This document shows, in pieces, positions 8,587 to 16,965 of a stretch of 64,000 bases of DNA. Location of the stretch: the NCBI RefSeq assembly GCF_004522235.1, contig NZ_SDLT01000044.1, forward strand, positions 1 to 64,000, written 5' to 3'. Under the pieces are notes generated by a model, which ran no database searches, was not told the origin of the DNA, and saw nothing but the letters and a program-made list of their open reading frames with translations. The translations under genes and the position numbers were made by a program. This stretch comes from Amycolatopsis nivea (lineage in GTDB: Bacteria > Actinomycetota > Actinomycetes > Mycobacteriales > Pseudonocardiaceae). Numbering within the stretch: the stretch's first letter is position 1; each line of letters starts with the position of its first letter.

Positions 8587-9492
8587 TCATTCCCGCCGGG
8601 CGGCCAGCACCTCGCGCATCGGCGGCCGATCCGCCACCGGCACCTCCGTCACGTCGGGCACCCATTCCTCGGACACCTGCACGAACTGCGTGAACCGCGC
8701 CGCCTCCGCGCCCGGCATCCCGCAGCGGGCCAGCGCGGTGCCGAGGATCTGCCGGGCCATCACGCCGAGTTGCAGCAGCGACCGGTTGCGGTGTTTGCGC
8801 ACGCCGAGGTTGACCTGCGCCAACCCGTCGAGGCCGTAGCGCTCCTCGGCGTCGAGCAGCAGGCCGATCTCGACGCCGTATCCCCCGGCGAACGGCACCG
8901 ACTCCAGGAACTCGCGCGTGCCCGCGTACTCGCCGCCCAGCGGCTGCACCAGCTCGCCGAGGGCCGGGCGCAGCGCGGACAGCACCGGGCGCGCCAGCAG
9001 CTCGGTGACCCGGCCGCCGCCGGTGCTCTCCAGCCGCAGCGGGCGGCGGTAGAAGCCCTTGACCAGGTGCACGCCGTCCTCGGTGAGCAGCGGGCCGAGC
9101 AGCGACGGCACGAACGCCGGGTCCGGGTCGACCAGGTCGGAGTCGAGGAAGACCACGACGTCGCCGGTCGTCGCGGCAAGTGAGCGCCACAGCACCTCGC
9201 CCTTGCCCGGACGCGGCGGCAGCTCCGGCACGACGTCCTCGCGGCGCACCACGCGAGCCCCGGCGGCCGCGGCGACCTCGACGGTCGCGTCGGTGGAGCC
9301 GGAGTCGACGACCACCAGCTCGTCGACCACTCCGCCGAGCAGCGGGCGCACCGAGGCGACCACCGCGGCGACCGTTTCCTCCTCGTTCAGCGCCGGCAGC
9401 ACGACCGACACGGTCCGGCCGCGTTTGGCGGCGAGGATGTCCGCGGCGCTCCACCCGGGCTCCTGCCAGGTGCGACGGTGAAACCAGCTCAT
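8587..9492 (-). CDS. gpgS: Glucosyl-3-phosphoglycerate synthase
   Basis: This 301-aa GT81 (GT-A fold) enzyme transfers glucose from a nucleotide sugar to 3-phosphoglycerate. This is the first step to glucosylglycerate and, in mycobacteria, methylglucose lipopolysaccharides that modulate fatty-acid synthesis. Visible are SVVLPALNEEETV (nucleotide site), VVDSGSTDAT, VVFLDSDLVDP (DXD-type metal motif), the acceptor loop GGEYAGTREFLESVPF and GYGVEIGLLLD. It is a little shorter than M. tuberculosis GpgS (324 aa). The ATG at 9492 faces the divergent acyltransferase 15 bp away, so the two share a very small promoter region. Confidence 0.93.
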   Translation of the reverse strand: MSWFHRRTWQEPGWSAADILAAKRGRTVSVVLPALNEEETVAAVVASVRPLLGGVVDELVVVDSGSTDATVEVAAAAGARVVRREDVVPELPPRPGKGEVLWRSLAATTGDVVVFLDSDLVDPDPAFVPSLLGPLLTEDGVHLVKGFYRRPLRLESTGGGRVTELLARPVLSALRPALGELVQPLGGEYAGTREFLESVPFAGGYGVEIGLLLDAEERYGLDGLAQVNLGVRKHRNRSLLQLGVMARQILGTALARCGMPGAEAARFTQFVQVSEEWVPDVTEVPVADRPPMREVLAARRE

Positions 9493-9507
9493 GGAGGCGA
9501 TCGTGCC

Positions 9508-10221
9508 ATGCTGGAGCCGGTGCCCGATCCTCCGGAGGGAGAACCCTTGCTGTCGCTGCTCGTCCGTTTCGTGCTCGGACCGCTGGTCCGCGCGCTTTAC
9601 CGGCCCCAGGTCGAGGGGGTCGAGAACATCCCCGAGGACGGTCCGGTGCTGCTCGCCTCCAACCACCGGGCGGCGCTGGACACGGGTGTGATCACGTTCA
9701 CCACCCCGCGGCAGGTCCGGTTCCTCGGCAAGGCCGAGTACTTCACGGGCAAGGGCGTCAAGGGCCGGTTCATCGCGAAATCGCTCGACGCGCTCGGGTA
9801 CGTCCCGGTCGAACGCGGCAACGCACAGGCCGGGCTCGCCGCGCTCGAAGCGGGCCGGAAGGTGCTCACCGACGGCGGCGTCTTCGCGATCTACCCCGAG
9901 GGCACCCGCTCGCTCGACGGACGGCTGCACCGCGGGCACACCGGCGTCGCCGCGCTCGCGCTGTCCACCGGGGCGAAGGTGGTCCCGGTCGCGTTGTTCG
10001 GCACCGAGGGCATCCAGCCGAACGGCGCGAAAATCCCGCGGCTCGCCAAGATCAAGGTCCGCTTCGGCGAACCGCTGGACTTCGCGCGCTACGAGGGCCA
10101 GGACTCGTCCTCGGCGATCCGCCGCTCGGTCACCGACGAGATCATGTACGCGATCCTGGAACTGTCCGGGCAGGAATACGTCGACACCTATCACAAGCGA
10201 CCGGACGAAAAAGCGTCGTAG
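9508..10221 (+). CDS. 1-acyl-sn-glycerol-3-phosphate acyltransferase (PlsC family)
   Basis: This 237-aa acyltransferase carries SNHRAALD (HX4D catalytic motif), the substrate motif around FLGKAEYFTGKG, and YPEGTRS (motif III) followed by GHTGVAALAL and VPVALFGTEGIQP (motif IV). The family acylates lysophosphatidic acid or related acceptors at the membrane. A GGAGG site lies about 10 bp before the ATG at 9508, which favours it over the upstream in-frame codon at 9478. It is divergent from gpgS and converges with the LOG gene after 5 bp. Confidence 0.92.
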   Translation: MLEPVPDPPEGEPLLSLLVRFVLGPLVRALYRPQVEGVENIPEDGPVLLASNHRAALDTGVITFTTPRQVRFLGKAEYFTGKGVKGRFIAKSLDALGYVPVERGNAQAGLAALEAGRKVLTDGGVFAIYPEGTRSLDGRLHRGHTGVAALALSTGAKVVPVALFGTEGIQPNGAKIPRLAKIKVRFGEPLDFARYEGQDSSSAIRRSVTDEIMYAILELSGQEYVDTYHKRPDEKAS

Positions 10222-10226
10222 GCGCC

Positions 10227-10769
10227 TTATCCGACCGAGCGGCTCATGATGTCGACCAGCTTGTCCGCGTCGGACGCGACGCTGATCAGCTCCCGCGTTT
10301 CCGGCCGCAGGAATCCCTTCTCCAGCATCTGATCGGCGAACGCCACCAGCGGCGAGTAATACCCGGCCACGTCGAGCAGCCCGATCGGCTTGCGGTGAAT
10401 GCCGAGCTGCGCCCACGTCCACACCTCGAACAATTCCTCGAGGGTGCCGACCCCGCCGGGCAGCGCGACGAACGCGTCCGACAGCGCGGCCATTTTCGCT
10501 TTGCGCTGGTGCATGTCGGCGACCACGTGCAATTCGGTGAGACCGCCGTGCGCGATTTCCACGTTCGACAGCACTTCCGGGATCACGCCGATCACTTCGC
10601 CGCCCGCGGCGAGCGCGGCGTTCGCCACCACGCCCATGGTGCCGACGCTCGCGCCGCCGTAGACGAGGCCGATTCCCCGCTGCGCCAACAGTTTCCCGAC
10701 GCCGGCCGCCGCTTCGGCATACTCCGGCGAAAAACCCTGCGCCGAACCGCAGAACACACAGATCCGCAT
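10227..10769 (-). CDS. LOG family protein (TIGR00730), short form
   Basis: This 180-aa Rossmann-fold protein begins MRICVFCGSAQG and contains the LOG motif PGGVGTLEELFE and GGASVGTMGVVA. Characterised members cleave nucleoside 5'-monophosphates to a base and ribose 5-phosphate (cytokinin-activating phosphoribohydrolases); the substrate here is not known. It follows a longer LOG gene on the same strand with a TGATG overlap, so the two paralogues are co-translated. Confidence 0.92.
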   Translation of the reverse strand: MRICVFCGSAQGFSPEYAEAAAGVGKLLAQRGIGLVYGGASVGTMGVVANAALAAGGEVIGVIPEVLSNVEIAHGGLTELHVVADMHQRKAKMAALSDAFVALPGGVGTLEELFEVWTWAQLGIHRKPIGLLDVAGYYSPLVAFADQMLEKGFLRPETRELISVASDADKLVDIMSRSVG

Positions 10770-11554
10770 CAGTGCGTGTCCTCCCAAGCCTGATAAGACT
10801 CCTGCACGACGCGCACCGCGTCGTCGATGTCGTCGGTCAAGTGCAGCAGATCGAGGTCCTTCTCGCCGATTTTCCCGCCGTCGAGCACGGATTTCGCGAT
10901 CCAGTCGTACAGCCCGCCCCAGTATTCGGTGCCGAACAGCACCACCGGGAACTTCGTGACCTTCTTGGTCTGGACCAGCGTGAGCGCCTCGAACAGTTCG
11001 TCGAGCGTCCCGAATCCGCCGGGAAGGCAGATGAACGCCTGCGAGTACTTGACGAACATGGTCTTGCGCGCGAAGAAGTAACGGAAGTTCACGCCGAGGT
11101 CGACCCACGGGTTCAGGCCCTGCTCGAACGGCAGCTCGATGCCGAGCCCGACGGAGAACCCGCCCGCCTCGTTCGCGCCGCGGTTCACCGCTTCCATCGC
11201 GCCGGGACCGCCGCCGGTCATCACCGCGAACCCGGCGTCGGCGAGCGCGGCCCCGATCTTGCGGCCCAGTTCGTACTCCGGGTGGTCGCGTTTGGTGCGC
11301 GCCGAACCGAACACGGTCACCGCGCGCGGAACCTCGGCCAGCGCGCCGAATCCCTCGACGAACTCGGCCTGGATCCGCAGCACCCGCCACGGGTCGGTGT
11401 GCACCCAGTCGCTCGGCCCCCGCGAGTCGAGCAGCCGCTGATCGGTGGTGCTGCCCTGGTCGCGCCGATCGCGCCGGAGCACCACCGGGCCCTTGTGCCG
11501 CTCCACCGGACGTTCGGGGTACTGGCCGTCGGGAAATTCAGACTGTTCGCTCAC
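10769..11554 (-). CDS. LOG family protein (TIGR00730), long form
   Basis: This 261-aa protein has an N-terminal extension of about 75 residues (charged, RPVERHKGPVVLRRDRRDQG) before the LOG core. The core has AVTVFGSARTK, MTGGGPGAMEAVNRGA and the nucleotide motif CLPGGFGTLDELFE. The same phosphoribohydrolase chemistry as the short neighbour is expected from family knowledge. Two tandem LOG genes between gpgS and dapE resemble the mycobacterial locus, which has one LOG gene in this interval. Confidence 0.92.
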   Translation of the reverse strand: MSEQSEFPDGQYPERPVERHKGPVVLRRDRRDQGSTTDQRLLDSRGPSDWVHTDPWRVLRIQAEFVEGFGALAEVPRAVTVFGSARTKRDHPEYELGRKIGAALADAGFAVMTGGGPGAMEAVNRGANEAGGFSVGLGIELPFEQGLNPWVDLGVNFRYFFARKTMFVKYSQAFICLPGGFGTLDELFEALTLVQTKKVTKFPVVLFGTEYWGGLYDWIAKSVLDGGKIGEKDLDLLHLTDDIDDAVRVVQESYQAWEDTH

Positions 11555-11913
11555 CAGCCAAGCCTACGGGCCGATCGGCCGCGGCGGGCGCCCGAGGCGG
11601 CACCGGAGCGTGACGGCTCGGTTGCCCGCGGCTGAACGCGGGAAAGCGGACCACCAGCGGGTTCCGGTCCTCCTACCAACGGCCGGTTGTCAGGAACTAC
11701 CTACGAAAGTCGTCCGGCCCGTCCCAAACCGGCGTTTTCCCTGCTACGGGGCTACTTGCGGGGAATAGTCCCGATCACCCCCGAGGTCCCGCTGGTCCGT
11801 TCAGCGCATTGACCGCCCCCGTGAGCGCTTTTTTACTCACGGTGTCCGCGGCCTGATCAGCCCAGCTCAACGCGTTGCGCTTTTCCCCATCGTGTACCCC
11901 GAAAGGACTGTCG
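11555..11913. other. Upstream region of the M4 protease, no gene seen
   Basis: This 359-bp divergent interval holds no convincing ORF. A weak inverted repeat CCGTGAG-N10-CTCACGG with a T6 run in the loop lies at 11819-11842. A GAAAGGA ribosome site lies just before the ATG at 11914. I looked for a structured leader and found no riboswitch I could name. Confidence 0.5.
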
Positions 11914-14004
11914 ATGACGTCCAGAAGAGGGCTCGCCACCGGCATCGCAAGTGTCGCCGGTCTCGCCCTTTCCCTGCTCGCGCTGCCGGTGACCCCGGCA
12001 TCCGCGGCCCCCGCCCACCCCACCGCAGACCCGCAGGCCACCGCGATCGCGGCCGCCGACCGGGCCGCCGCCGCAGGCGCGGTCGGGCTCCGCAAGAGCT
12101 CGGCCGAAAGCCTGCACCGCGTCAGCACCACCCTGGGCGACGCCGGGCTGTATTACAACTCCTACGAGCGCACCTACGACGGCCTCCGGGTCGTCGGCGG
12201 GGATGCGGTGATCGTCGCCGACGGAACGGGCCGCGTGCGCGGCACCGACTCCGCCGAGGGCGCGGCCATCACCGTGGGCACCAAGCCCACTGTCGACGCG
12301 GCGCGCGCGGCCTCGGTCGCCCGCGCCCAGTTGCCGACCGTGAGCACGGTGAGCAAGCCTGATCTGGTCGTTCTCGGCGGCGCACAGCCGAAACTCGCCT
12401 ACGAGGTCGTCGTCAAGGGCCGCACCGCGAAGGCGCCGAGCAACCTGCACGTCTTCGTAGACGCCGCCACCGGCAAGGTCCTCGACCAGCGCGACGACGT
12501 GAAGGCCGAAAGCCCGGCGAAGTCCGGCGCGAACGCCGCGGCCCCCGCCGCGGCGGGCAACGGCAACAGCTACTACGTCGGCCAGGTCAGCATCGACACC
12601 ACCGGGTCGGGCAGCTCGTACTCGATGCGCGACCCGAACCGGTCGGGCATCAGCTGCGGCCGCGAAAACGGCTCGGTGTTCACGAAGTCCAGCAACAACT
12701 GGGGCAACGGGCAGGGCACCGACCTCGAAACCGGTTGCGTCGACACGCTTTACAGCGTGCAGACCGAGTGGAACATGCTGAAGGACTGGCTGGGCCGCAG
12801 CGGCATCGACGGCAACGGCCGCGGGTTCCCCGCCTCGGTCGGGCTGAACGACGTCAACGCGTACTGGGACGGTTCGTCCACGCACTTCGGCCACTCGCAG
12901 GACAACCAGCGCCAGGCGACGTCGATGGACGTGGTCGGCCACGAGTTCGGGCACGGCATCTTCCAGAACACGCCGGGCGGCGCGGGTTCGGGCAACGAGA
13001 ACGGCGGGCTCAACGAGTCCACCGGCGACATTTTCGGCGCGCTGACCGAGTTCTACGCGAACAACCCGGTCGACAAACCGGACTTCACCGTCGGCGAGGG
13101 CGTCAACCTGGTCGGACAGGGCCCGATCCGCTACATGTACAACCCGGGCCAGATCGGCGACCCGAACTGCTACTCGTCGTCGATCCCGAACACCGAGGTG
13201 CACGCCGCCGCGGGCCCGCAGAACCACTGGTTCTACCTGCTCGCCGAGGGCAGCTCTCCCTCGGACGGCCAGCCGTCGAGCCCGACCTGCAACAACAGCA
13301 GCGTCACCGGCGTCGGCATCCAGAAGGCGGGCAAGATCTTCTACAACGGCCTGCTGCACAAGACCTCGTCCTGGAACCACAAGGCGGCCCGCAAGGCCAC
13401 CCTTCAGGCCGCGGTCGACCTGTTCCCGGGCAGCTGCACCGAGTTCAACGCCACCAAGGCGGCGTGGGACGCGGTTTCGGTCGGCGCGGTTTCGGGCGAG
13501 GCCACCTGCACCGGCAACCCGCCGGCGGGCAACGACTTCTCGGTCGCGCTGTCCCCGGCGACCGCGACTGTCCAGCCCGGTGAGTCGGCCAAGTCCACGG
13601 TGACCACCAAGATCACCAACGGCAACGCGCAGTCGGTCAAGCTGACCGCGAGCGGCCTGCCCTCGGGCGCGACCGCGACCTTCGACCCGGCGACCATCCA
13701 GTCCGGCGCCACCGCGACCGTCACCATCGCCACGACGGCCAGCACGCCGAAGGGCACCAGCAAGGTCACGATCACCGCGACCGGTGCGAACGCCACGCAC
13801 ACCTCGGACTTCACCCTCACCGTGGGCAGCGGCACCCCGCCGGGCTGCGGCGGCATCGCGGCGTGGGACTCGAACACGTTCTACGGTCCGGGCGACGTGG
13901 TCTCGTACAACAACCACAAGTGGACCTCGACGTGGTACTCCGTCGGCGCTGAGCCGGGCGCACCCGGTTCCTGGGCCGTCTGGACCGACAACGGGGCCTG
14001 CTGA
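11914..14004 (+). CDS. Secreted M4 family zinc metalloprotease with C-terminal carbohydrate-binding module
   Basis: This 696-aa thermolysin-family endopeptidase has a signal peptide of about 31 residues (ends PVTPASA), an FTP/PepSY-type propeptide (about 40-215), and the M4 catalytic domain with H343-E-F-G-H347 and the third zinc ligand E368 in NESTGD. The EVHAAAGPQNHWFY segment carries the transition-state His. After the M4 C-domain come an Ig-like linker domain (about 545-640) and a final module of about 50 residues, GIAAWDSNTFYGPGDVVSYN, of the chitin-binding CBM5/12 type. With the adjacent chitinase this suggests degradation of chitinous or fungal material. The start at 11914 is favoured by GAAAGGA; the upstream in-frame start at 11875 is unlikely. 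Confidence 0.95.
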   Translation: MTSRRGLATGIASVAGLALSLLALPVTPASAAPAHPTADPQATAIAAADRAAAAGAVGLRKSSAESLHRVSTTLGDAGLYYNSYERTYDGLRVVGGDAVIVADGTGRVRGTDSAEGAAITVGTKPTVDAARAASVARAQLPTVSTVSKPDLVVLGGAQPKLAYEVVVKGRTAKAPSNLHVFVDAATGKVLDQRDDVKAESPAKSGANAAAPAAAGNGNSYYVGQVSIDTTGSGSSYSMRDPNRSGISCGRENGSVFTKSSNNWGNGQGTDLETGCVDTLYSVQTEWNMLKDWLGRSGIDGNGRGFPASVGLNDVNAYWDGSSTHFGHSQDNQRQATSMDVVGHEFGHGIFQNTPGGAGSGNENGGLNESTGDIFGALTEFYANNPVDKPDFTVGEGVNLVGQGPIRYMYNPGQIGDPNCYSSSIPNTEVHAAAGPQNHWFYLLAEGSSPSDGQPSSPTCNNSSVTGVGIQKAGKIFYNGLLHKTSSWNHKAARKATLQAAVDLFPGSCTEFNATKAAWDAVSVGAVSGEATCTGNPPAGNDFSVALSPATATVQPGESAKSTVTTKITNGNAQSVKLTASGLPSGATATFDPATIQSGATATVTIATTASTPKGTSKVTITATGANATHTSDFTLTVGSGTPPGCGGIAAWDSNTFYGPGDVVSYNNHKWTSTWYSVGAEPGAPGSWAVWTDNGAC

Positions 14005-14038
14005 CGCAGTAACCGCACTCTAGTTTCTCGGCCTTTTA

Positions 14039-14074
14039 GACCAGCCGGGCACGGCGCCTCGTGCCCGGCTGGTC
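14039..14074 (+). terminator. Strong hairpin terminator after the M4 protease
   Basis: A perfect 15-bp stem (GACCAGCCGGGCACG at 14039-14053 pairing with 14060-14074) with a 6-nt loop lies 35 bp after the M4 stop. There is no U-run, as is common in high-GC actinobacteria. It separates the protease from the chitinase promoter. Confidence 0.85.
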
Positions 14075-14085
14075 TGTGTTCAGCC

Positions 14086-14126
14086 ACTTGTCCAGACCAC
14101 CCTTGCTGGAATTTGTCTAGACCATA
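14086..14126 (+). promoter_or_regulatory. Two DasR (dre)-like sites upstream of the chitinase
   Basis: Two near-identical elements, ACTTGTCCAGACCACC (14086-14101) and ATTTGTCTAGACCATA (14111-14126), share the core TTGTCYAGACCA with 25-bp spacing. The Streptomyces dre consensus is ACTGGTCTAGACCACT, bound by the GntR regulator DasR, which represses chitinase genes until GlcN-6-P/GlcNAc-6-P accumulates. The location just upstream of a GH18 chitinase fits that regulon. Binding here is inferred; each site departs from the consensus at the fourth base and at some outer bases. Confidence 0.72.
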
Positions 14127-14199
14127 CGTTCGGGGGTAGGAATCCCCCGGTGCGCCGCTTACCGTTGCGACACCACCGTTACCGGGGACGGGAGCCGTG

Positions 14200-15255
14200 A
14201 TGAACGGACGGAAATCGCGCTGGTTCGGGACCGCCGTGGCGGCCCTGCTCGCACTGCCGCTCGCGGGAATCGCCCCCGCCTCAGCGGCCGCTCCGCAGTC
14301 GGACACCTGCGCGGTAAAACCGAGACCCTCCGGTTCGGTGCTGCAAGGCTATTGGGAAAACTGGGACGGAGCCTCGAACGGCGTCCACCCCGGCATGGGC
14401 TGGGTGCCGATCAACGACCCCAGCATGGCCGCACACGGGTACAACGTCATCAACGCCGCCTTCCCGGTGATCCTTTCCGACGGCACCGTGCAGTGGGAAG
14501 ACGGCATGGACTCGACGGTGAAGGTCTCCACGCCCGCCGAGATGTGCGCGGCCAAGGACGCCGGAGCCACCATCCTGATGTCCATCGGCGGCGCGGCAGC
14601 GGGCATTGACCTGTCGTCCAGCTCGGTCGCCGACAAGTTCGTCAGCACCATCGTGCCGATCCTGAAGAAGTACAATTTCGACGGCATCGACATCGACATC
14701 GAGACCGGCTTGTCGAGCAGCGGCGACATCAATTCGCTGTCCGCCTCGCAAGCAAATCTGGAACGCATTATCGACGGCGTACTGTCCCAAATGCCCGCTG
14801 GCTTCGGCCTGACCATGGCCCCGGAAACAGCATACGTAACGGGCGGCTCGGTAACCTACGGCTCGATCTGGGGCGCATACCTCCCCATCATCAAGAAGTA
14901 CGCCGACAACGGCCAACTGTGGTGGCTGAACATGCAGTACTACAACGGCTCCATGTACGGCTGCTCCGGCGACAGCTACGAAGCCGGGACCGTGCAGGGA
15001 TTCACCGTGCAGACGCAATGCCTGGACAAGGGCCTCACCGTACAAGGCACCACAATCCGCGTCCCACTGGACAAACAGGTCCCAGGCCTCCCAGCCCAAC
15101 CAGGCGCAGGCGGCGGCTACATGGATCCGGGCCTGGTCTCGCAGGCGTACCAGAGCGTCCCCGGACTCAAGGGATTGATGGACTGGTCAATCAACTGGGA
15201 CGGCTCAAAAGGCTGGACCTTCGGCGACAACGTGAAATCGCTGCAAGGCCGGTAA
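14200..15255 (+). CDS. Secreted GH18 chitinase
   Basis: This protein of about 351 aa is exported by a signal peptide (cleavage near IAPASA-AA) and hydrolyses chitin beta-1,4 links. The catalytic motif DGIDIDIE (D161-E168 from the ATG at 14200) has Glu168 as acid/base. SIGG (strand 3), MAPETAY and the terminal MDWSINWD are typical of bacterial ChiC/ChiD-type GH18 enzymes. GTG at 14197 is an alternative start; GGGACGGGAG spacing fits either. There is no extra binding module. Two dre-like sites upstream suggest DasR control, and a GC-rich hairpin with a T-run (15321-15349) follows. Confidence 0.95.
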   Translation: MNGRKSRWFGTAVAALLALPLAGIAPASAAAPQSDTCAVKPRPSGSVLQGYWENWDGASNGVHPGMGWVPINDPSMAAHGYNVINAAFPVILSDGTVQWEDGMDSTVKVSTPAEMCAAKDAGATILMSIGGAAAGIDLSSSSVADKFVSTIVPILKKYNFDGIDIDIETGLSSSGDINSLSASQANLERIIDGVLSQMPAGFGLTMAPETAYVTGGSVTYGSIWGAYLPIIKKYADNGQLWWLNMQYYNGSMYGCSGDSYEAGTVQGFTVQTQCLDKGLTVQGTTIRVPLDKQVPGLPAQPGAGGGYMDPGLVSQAYQSVPGLKGLMDWSINWDGSKGWTFGDNVKSLQGR

Positions 15256-15320
15256 AAAAAGCTGCTGTGGGCCGGGGTGCTTGCGCATTGCGCCGCCCCG
15301 GCCTCAGCCCACAAACCAAC

Positions 15321-15346
15321 GGGCCGCCGGTTCTCCCCGGCGGCCC
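15321..15346 (+). terminator. Terminator of the chitinase
   Basis: GGGCCGCCGG and CCGGCGGCCC form a 10-bp perfect stem with a 6-nt loop followed by TTTC, 66 bp after the chitinase stop. A second, imperfect hairpin built on GGCCGGGG/CCCCGGCC lies between it and the stop codon. Confidence 0.8.
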
Positions 15347-15354
15347 TTTCTGCC

Positions 15355-15582
15355 GTGAGGGGAACCCTCACAGACGCTGATTCCCGCAGGGTTCCCCTCA
15401 CGACCATGCTCCGGACGTGAGGGGCCCCTTCACGGACCCAGATTCCCTCAAGGAGCCCTTCACGGACCGCCCCGCCCGGCCCGCAGCCGCCGGGATGCCG
15501 CCCCAATGCGGCATTGGGTGCATGGGACGCAACGAACGCCACATTGGGTGCATCCAACGCACCCAATGCCACATTGGGGCGC
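15355..15582 (-). repeat. Composite palindromic intergenic repeat, copy 2
   Basis: Read on the minus strand, this block repeats the 41-281 element in the same order: CCCAATGTGGCATTGGG, the GTGCGTTGGATGCACC run, CCCAATGCCGCATTGGG, GTCCGTGAAGGGCTCC, GTGAAGGGGCCCCTCAC and a terminal GTGAGGG-3-CCCTCAC hairpin. It sits downstream of the chitinase with the GTGAGGG end nearest the gene end, as in copy 1. No coding potential is seen; ORFs through it are low complexity. Confidence 0.8.
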
Positions 15583-15709
15583 AAGCCCCGCCCGAAAACC
15601 GGCAGCCGACGCACCCAACCGTCGAGACACTCAACCCCACCCGCAGCCAGTGCACCCAACGAGCGAGGCACCCAGCCCCTCCCCCGCACCCCGATACGAA
15701 GCCTCCCTG

Positions 15710-15766
15710 CGGTCTGGGGGTGCTTGTCAAGGCATCTTTCCCGCCTTGACAAGCACCCCCAGACCG
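15710..15766. repeat. Long perfect hairpin element, copy 1
   Basis: A 24-bp perfect inverted repeat (15710-15733 and 15743-15766) has arms CGGTCTGGGGGTGCTTGTCAAGGC and a 9-nt loop ATCTTTCCC. Outer CCCCGA...GAAGC / GCTTCGGGG sequences flank it. A related element with changed but still complementary arms is at 42866-42921. Both copies lie between convergent genes, consistent with a bidirectional terminator or a REP-like element. Confidence 0.85.
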
Positions 15767-15849
15767 TCAGCACAATCAAGCTTCGGGGTGCCCCACGCAC
15801 GCACGGGCCAATGTCGCCGCCAGGCGACGAGGCCCGAGCCGAGACAGAA

Positions 15850-16923
15850 TCAACTCAAAAACCGCCTCAACACCTCAGCAACCCCCCGAATCTCCCCAAC
15901 CCGAACCCACTCCTGCTGCGTATGCGCCAACGTAGGATCCCCAGGCCCGAAATTCACCGCAGGCATCCCCAACGCAGCGAACCGAGCCACATCCGTCCAC
16001 CCCAACTTGGCCGCAGCCGACCCGCCAGCCGCAGCCACCAGTTCAGCAGCAGCAGGCGCAGACAACCCAGGCAACGCCCCAGGCGACATATCCACCAACG
16101 TCACATCAAACCCATCAAAAACCCCTCGCACATGCGCCTCGGCCTCCTCCGCCCCCCGATCAGGCGCGAACCGATGATTAACCGTCAGAACGGCAGCATC
16201 CGGCACCACATTCCCAGCCACCCCGCCGGAAATAGCAGTAGCCTGCAGCCCTTCCCGATAAGTCAGCCCGTCAATCTCCACCACCCGAGGCGAATAAGAA
16301 GCCAACCGCTGCAACGGCTCCGCCAACGCGTGAATCGCATTCGACCCCATCCAAGCCCGAGCAGTGTGCGCCCGAGCCCCGGAAGTCCGCACCTCAACCC
16401 GCAACGTCCCCTGGCAGCCAGCCTCAATCACCCCATTGGACGGCTCCCCGACAATCGCGAGGTCCCCGGCAAGCCACTCAGGCAACTCCCGCTCGATCCG
16501 CCCGAGCCCGTTCCGAACAGCCTCGACCTCTTCATTGTCGTAAAACACAAACGTCACATCATGCCGAGGCTCCGGCAATGTAGCGGCGAGATGCAAGAAG
16601 ACCGCATCCCCGCCCTTCATGTCCACCGACCCCAGCCCATGCAACACGGAATCGTCCCCGACCCCAGTAAGCCGAGAAGGCAAGTTGGAATTCTCCGGGA
16701 CAGTGTCCAAATGCCCCGCGAGAATCACCCGCGAAGGCCGCCCCAACCGAGTCCGTGCCAGCACCGCGTCCCCATTGCGCACGACCTCCAAATGCGGAGC
16801 CTGCTCGGCCAGCGCCGCCTGCACCAGGTCCGCGAGCTTGCCCTCCTCCCCGGAGACGCTGAACACATCCACAAGGGCAGCGGTGAGGTCGGCCGGGTCG
16901 GCGCGCAGGTCAAGGGAGGTCAT
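15850..16923 (-). CDS. dapE: Succinyl-diaminopimelate desuccinylase
   Basis: This 357-aa M20 metallopeptidase-fold enzyme removes succinate from N-succinyl-LL-DAP in lysine and peptidoglycan-precursor synthesis. Metal and catalytic residues are visible in AGHLDTVP (His, catalytic Asp), GLGSVDMKGG (bridging Asp) and FYDNEEVEA (general-base Glu). The lid/dimer domain lies at about residues 175-285. The ATG at 16923 begins the family N-terminus. dapD lies nearby in the divergent direction. The fit to the actinobacterial dapE subgroup is good in length and motifs. Confidence 0.94.
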   Translation of the reverse strand: MTSLDLRADPADLTAALVDVFSVSGEEGKLADLVQAALAEQAPHLEVVRNGDAVLARTRLGRPSRVILAGHLDTVPENSNLPSRLTGVGDDSVLHGLGSVDMKGGDAVFLHLAATLPEPRHDVTFVFYDNEEVEAVRNGLGRIERELPEWLAGDLAIVGEPSNGVIEAGCQGTLRVEVRTSGARAHTARAWMGSNAIHALAEPLQRLASYSPRVVEIDGLTYREGLQATAISGGVAGNVVPDAAVLTVNHRFAPDRGAEEAEAHVRGVFDGFDVTLVDMSPGALPGLSAPAAAELVAAAGGSAAAKLGWTDVARFAALGMPAVNFGPGDPTLAHTQQEWVRVGEIRGVAEVLRRFLS

Positions 16924-16965
16924 ACCGGCACCGTACCCAGCAGGCGCGGGGGCTACCGTGAGGAC

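Noticed and set aside
11555..11913. Possible c-di-AMP (ydaO-type) or other riboswitch before the secreted protease
   Set aside because: No recognisable consensus core was found; only a weak 7-bp hairpin is present.
11857..13917. 686-aa minus-strand ORF opposite the M4 protease
   Set aside because: Antisense of a protease with complete motifs; composition is Arg/Val/Gly-rich, typical of high-GC shadow frames.
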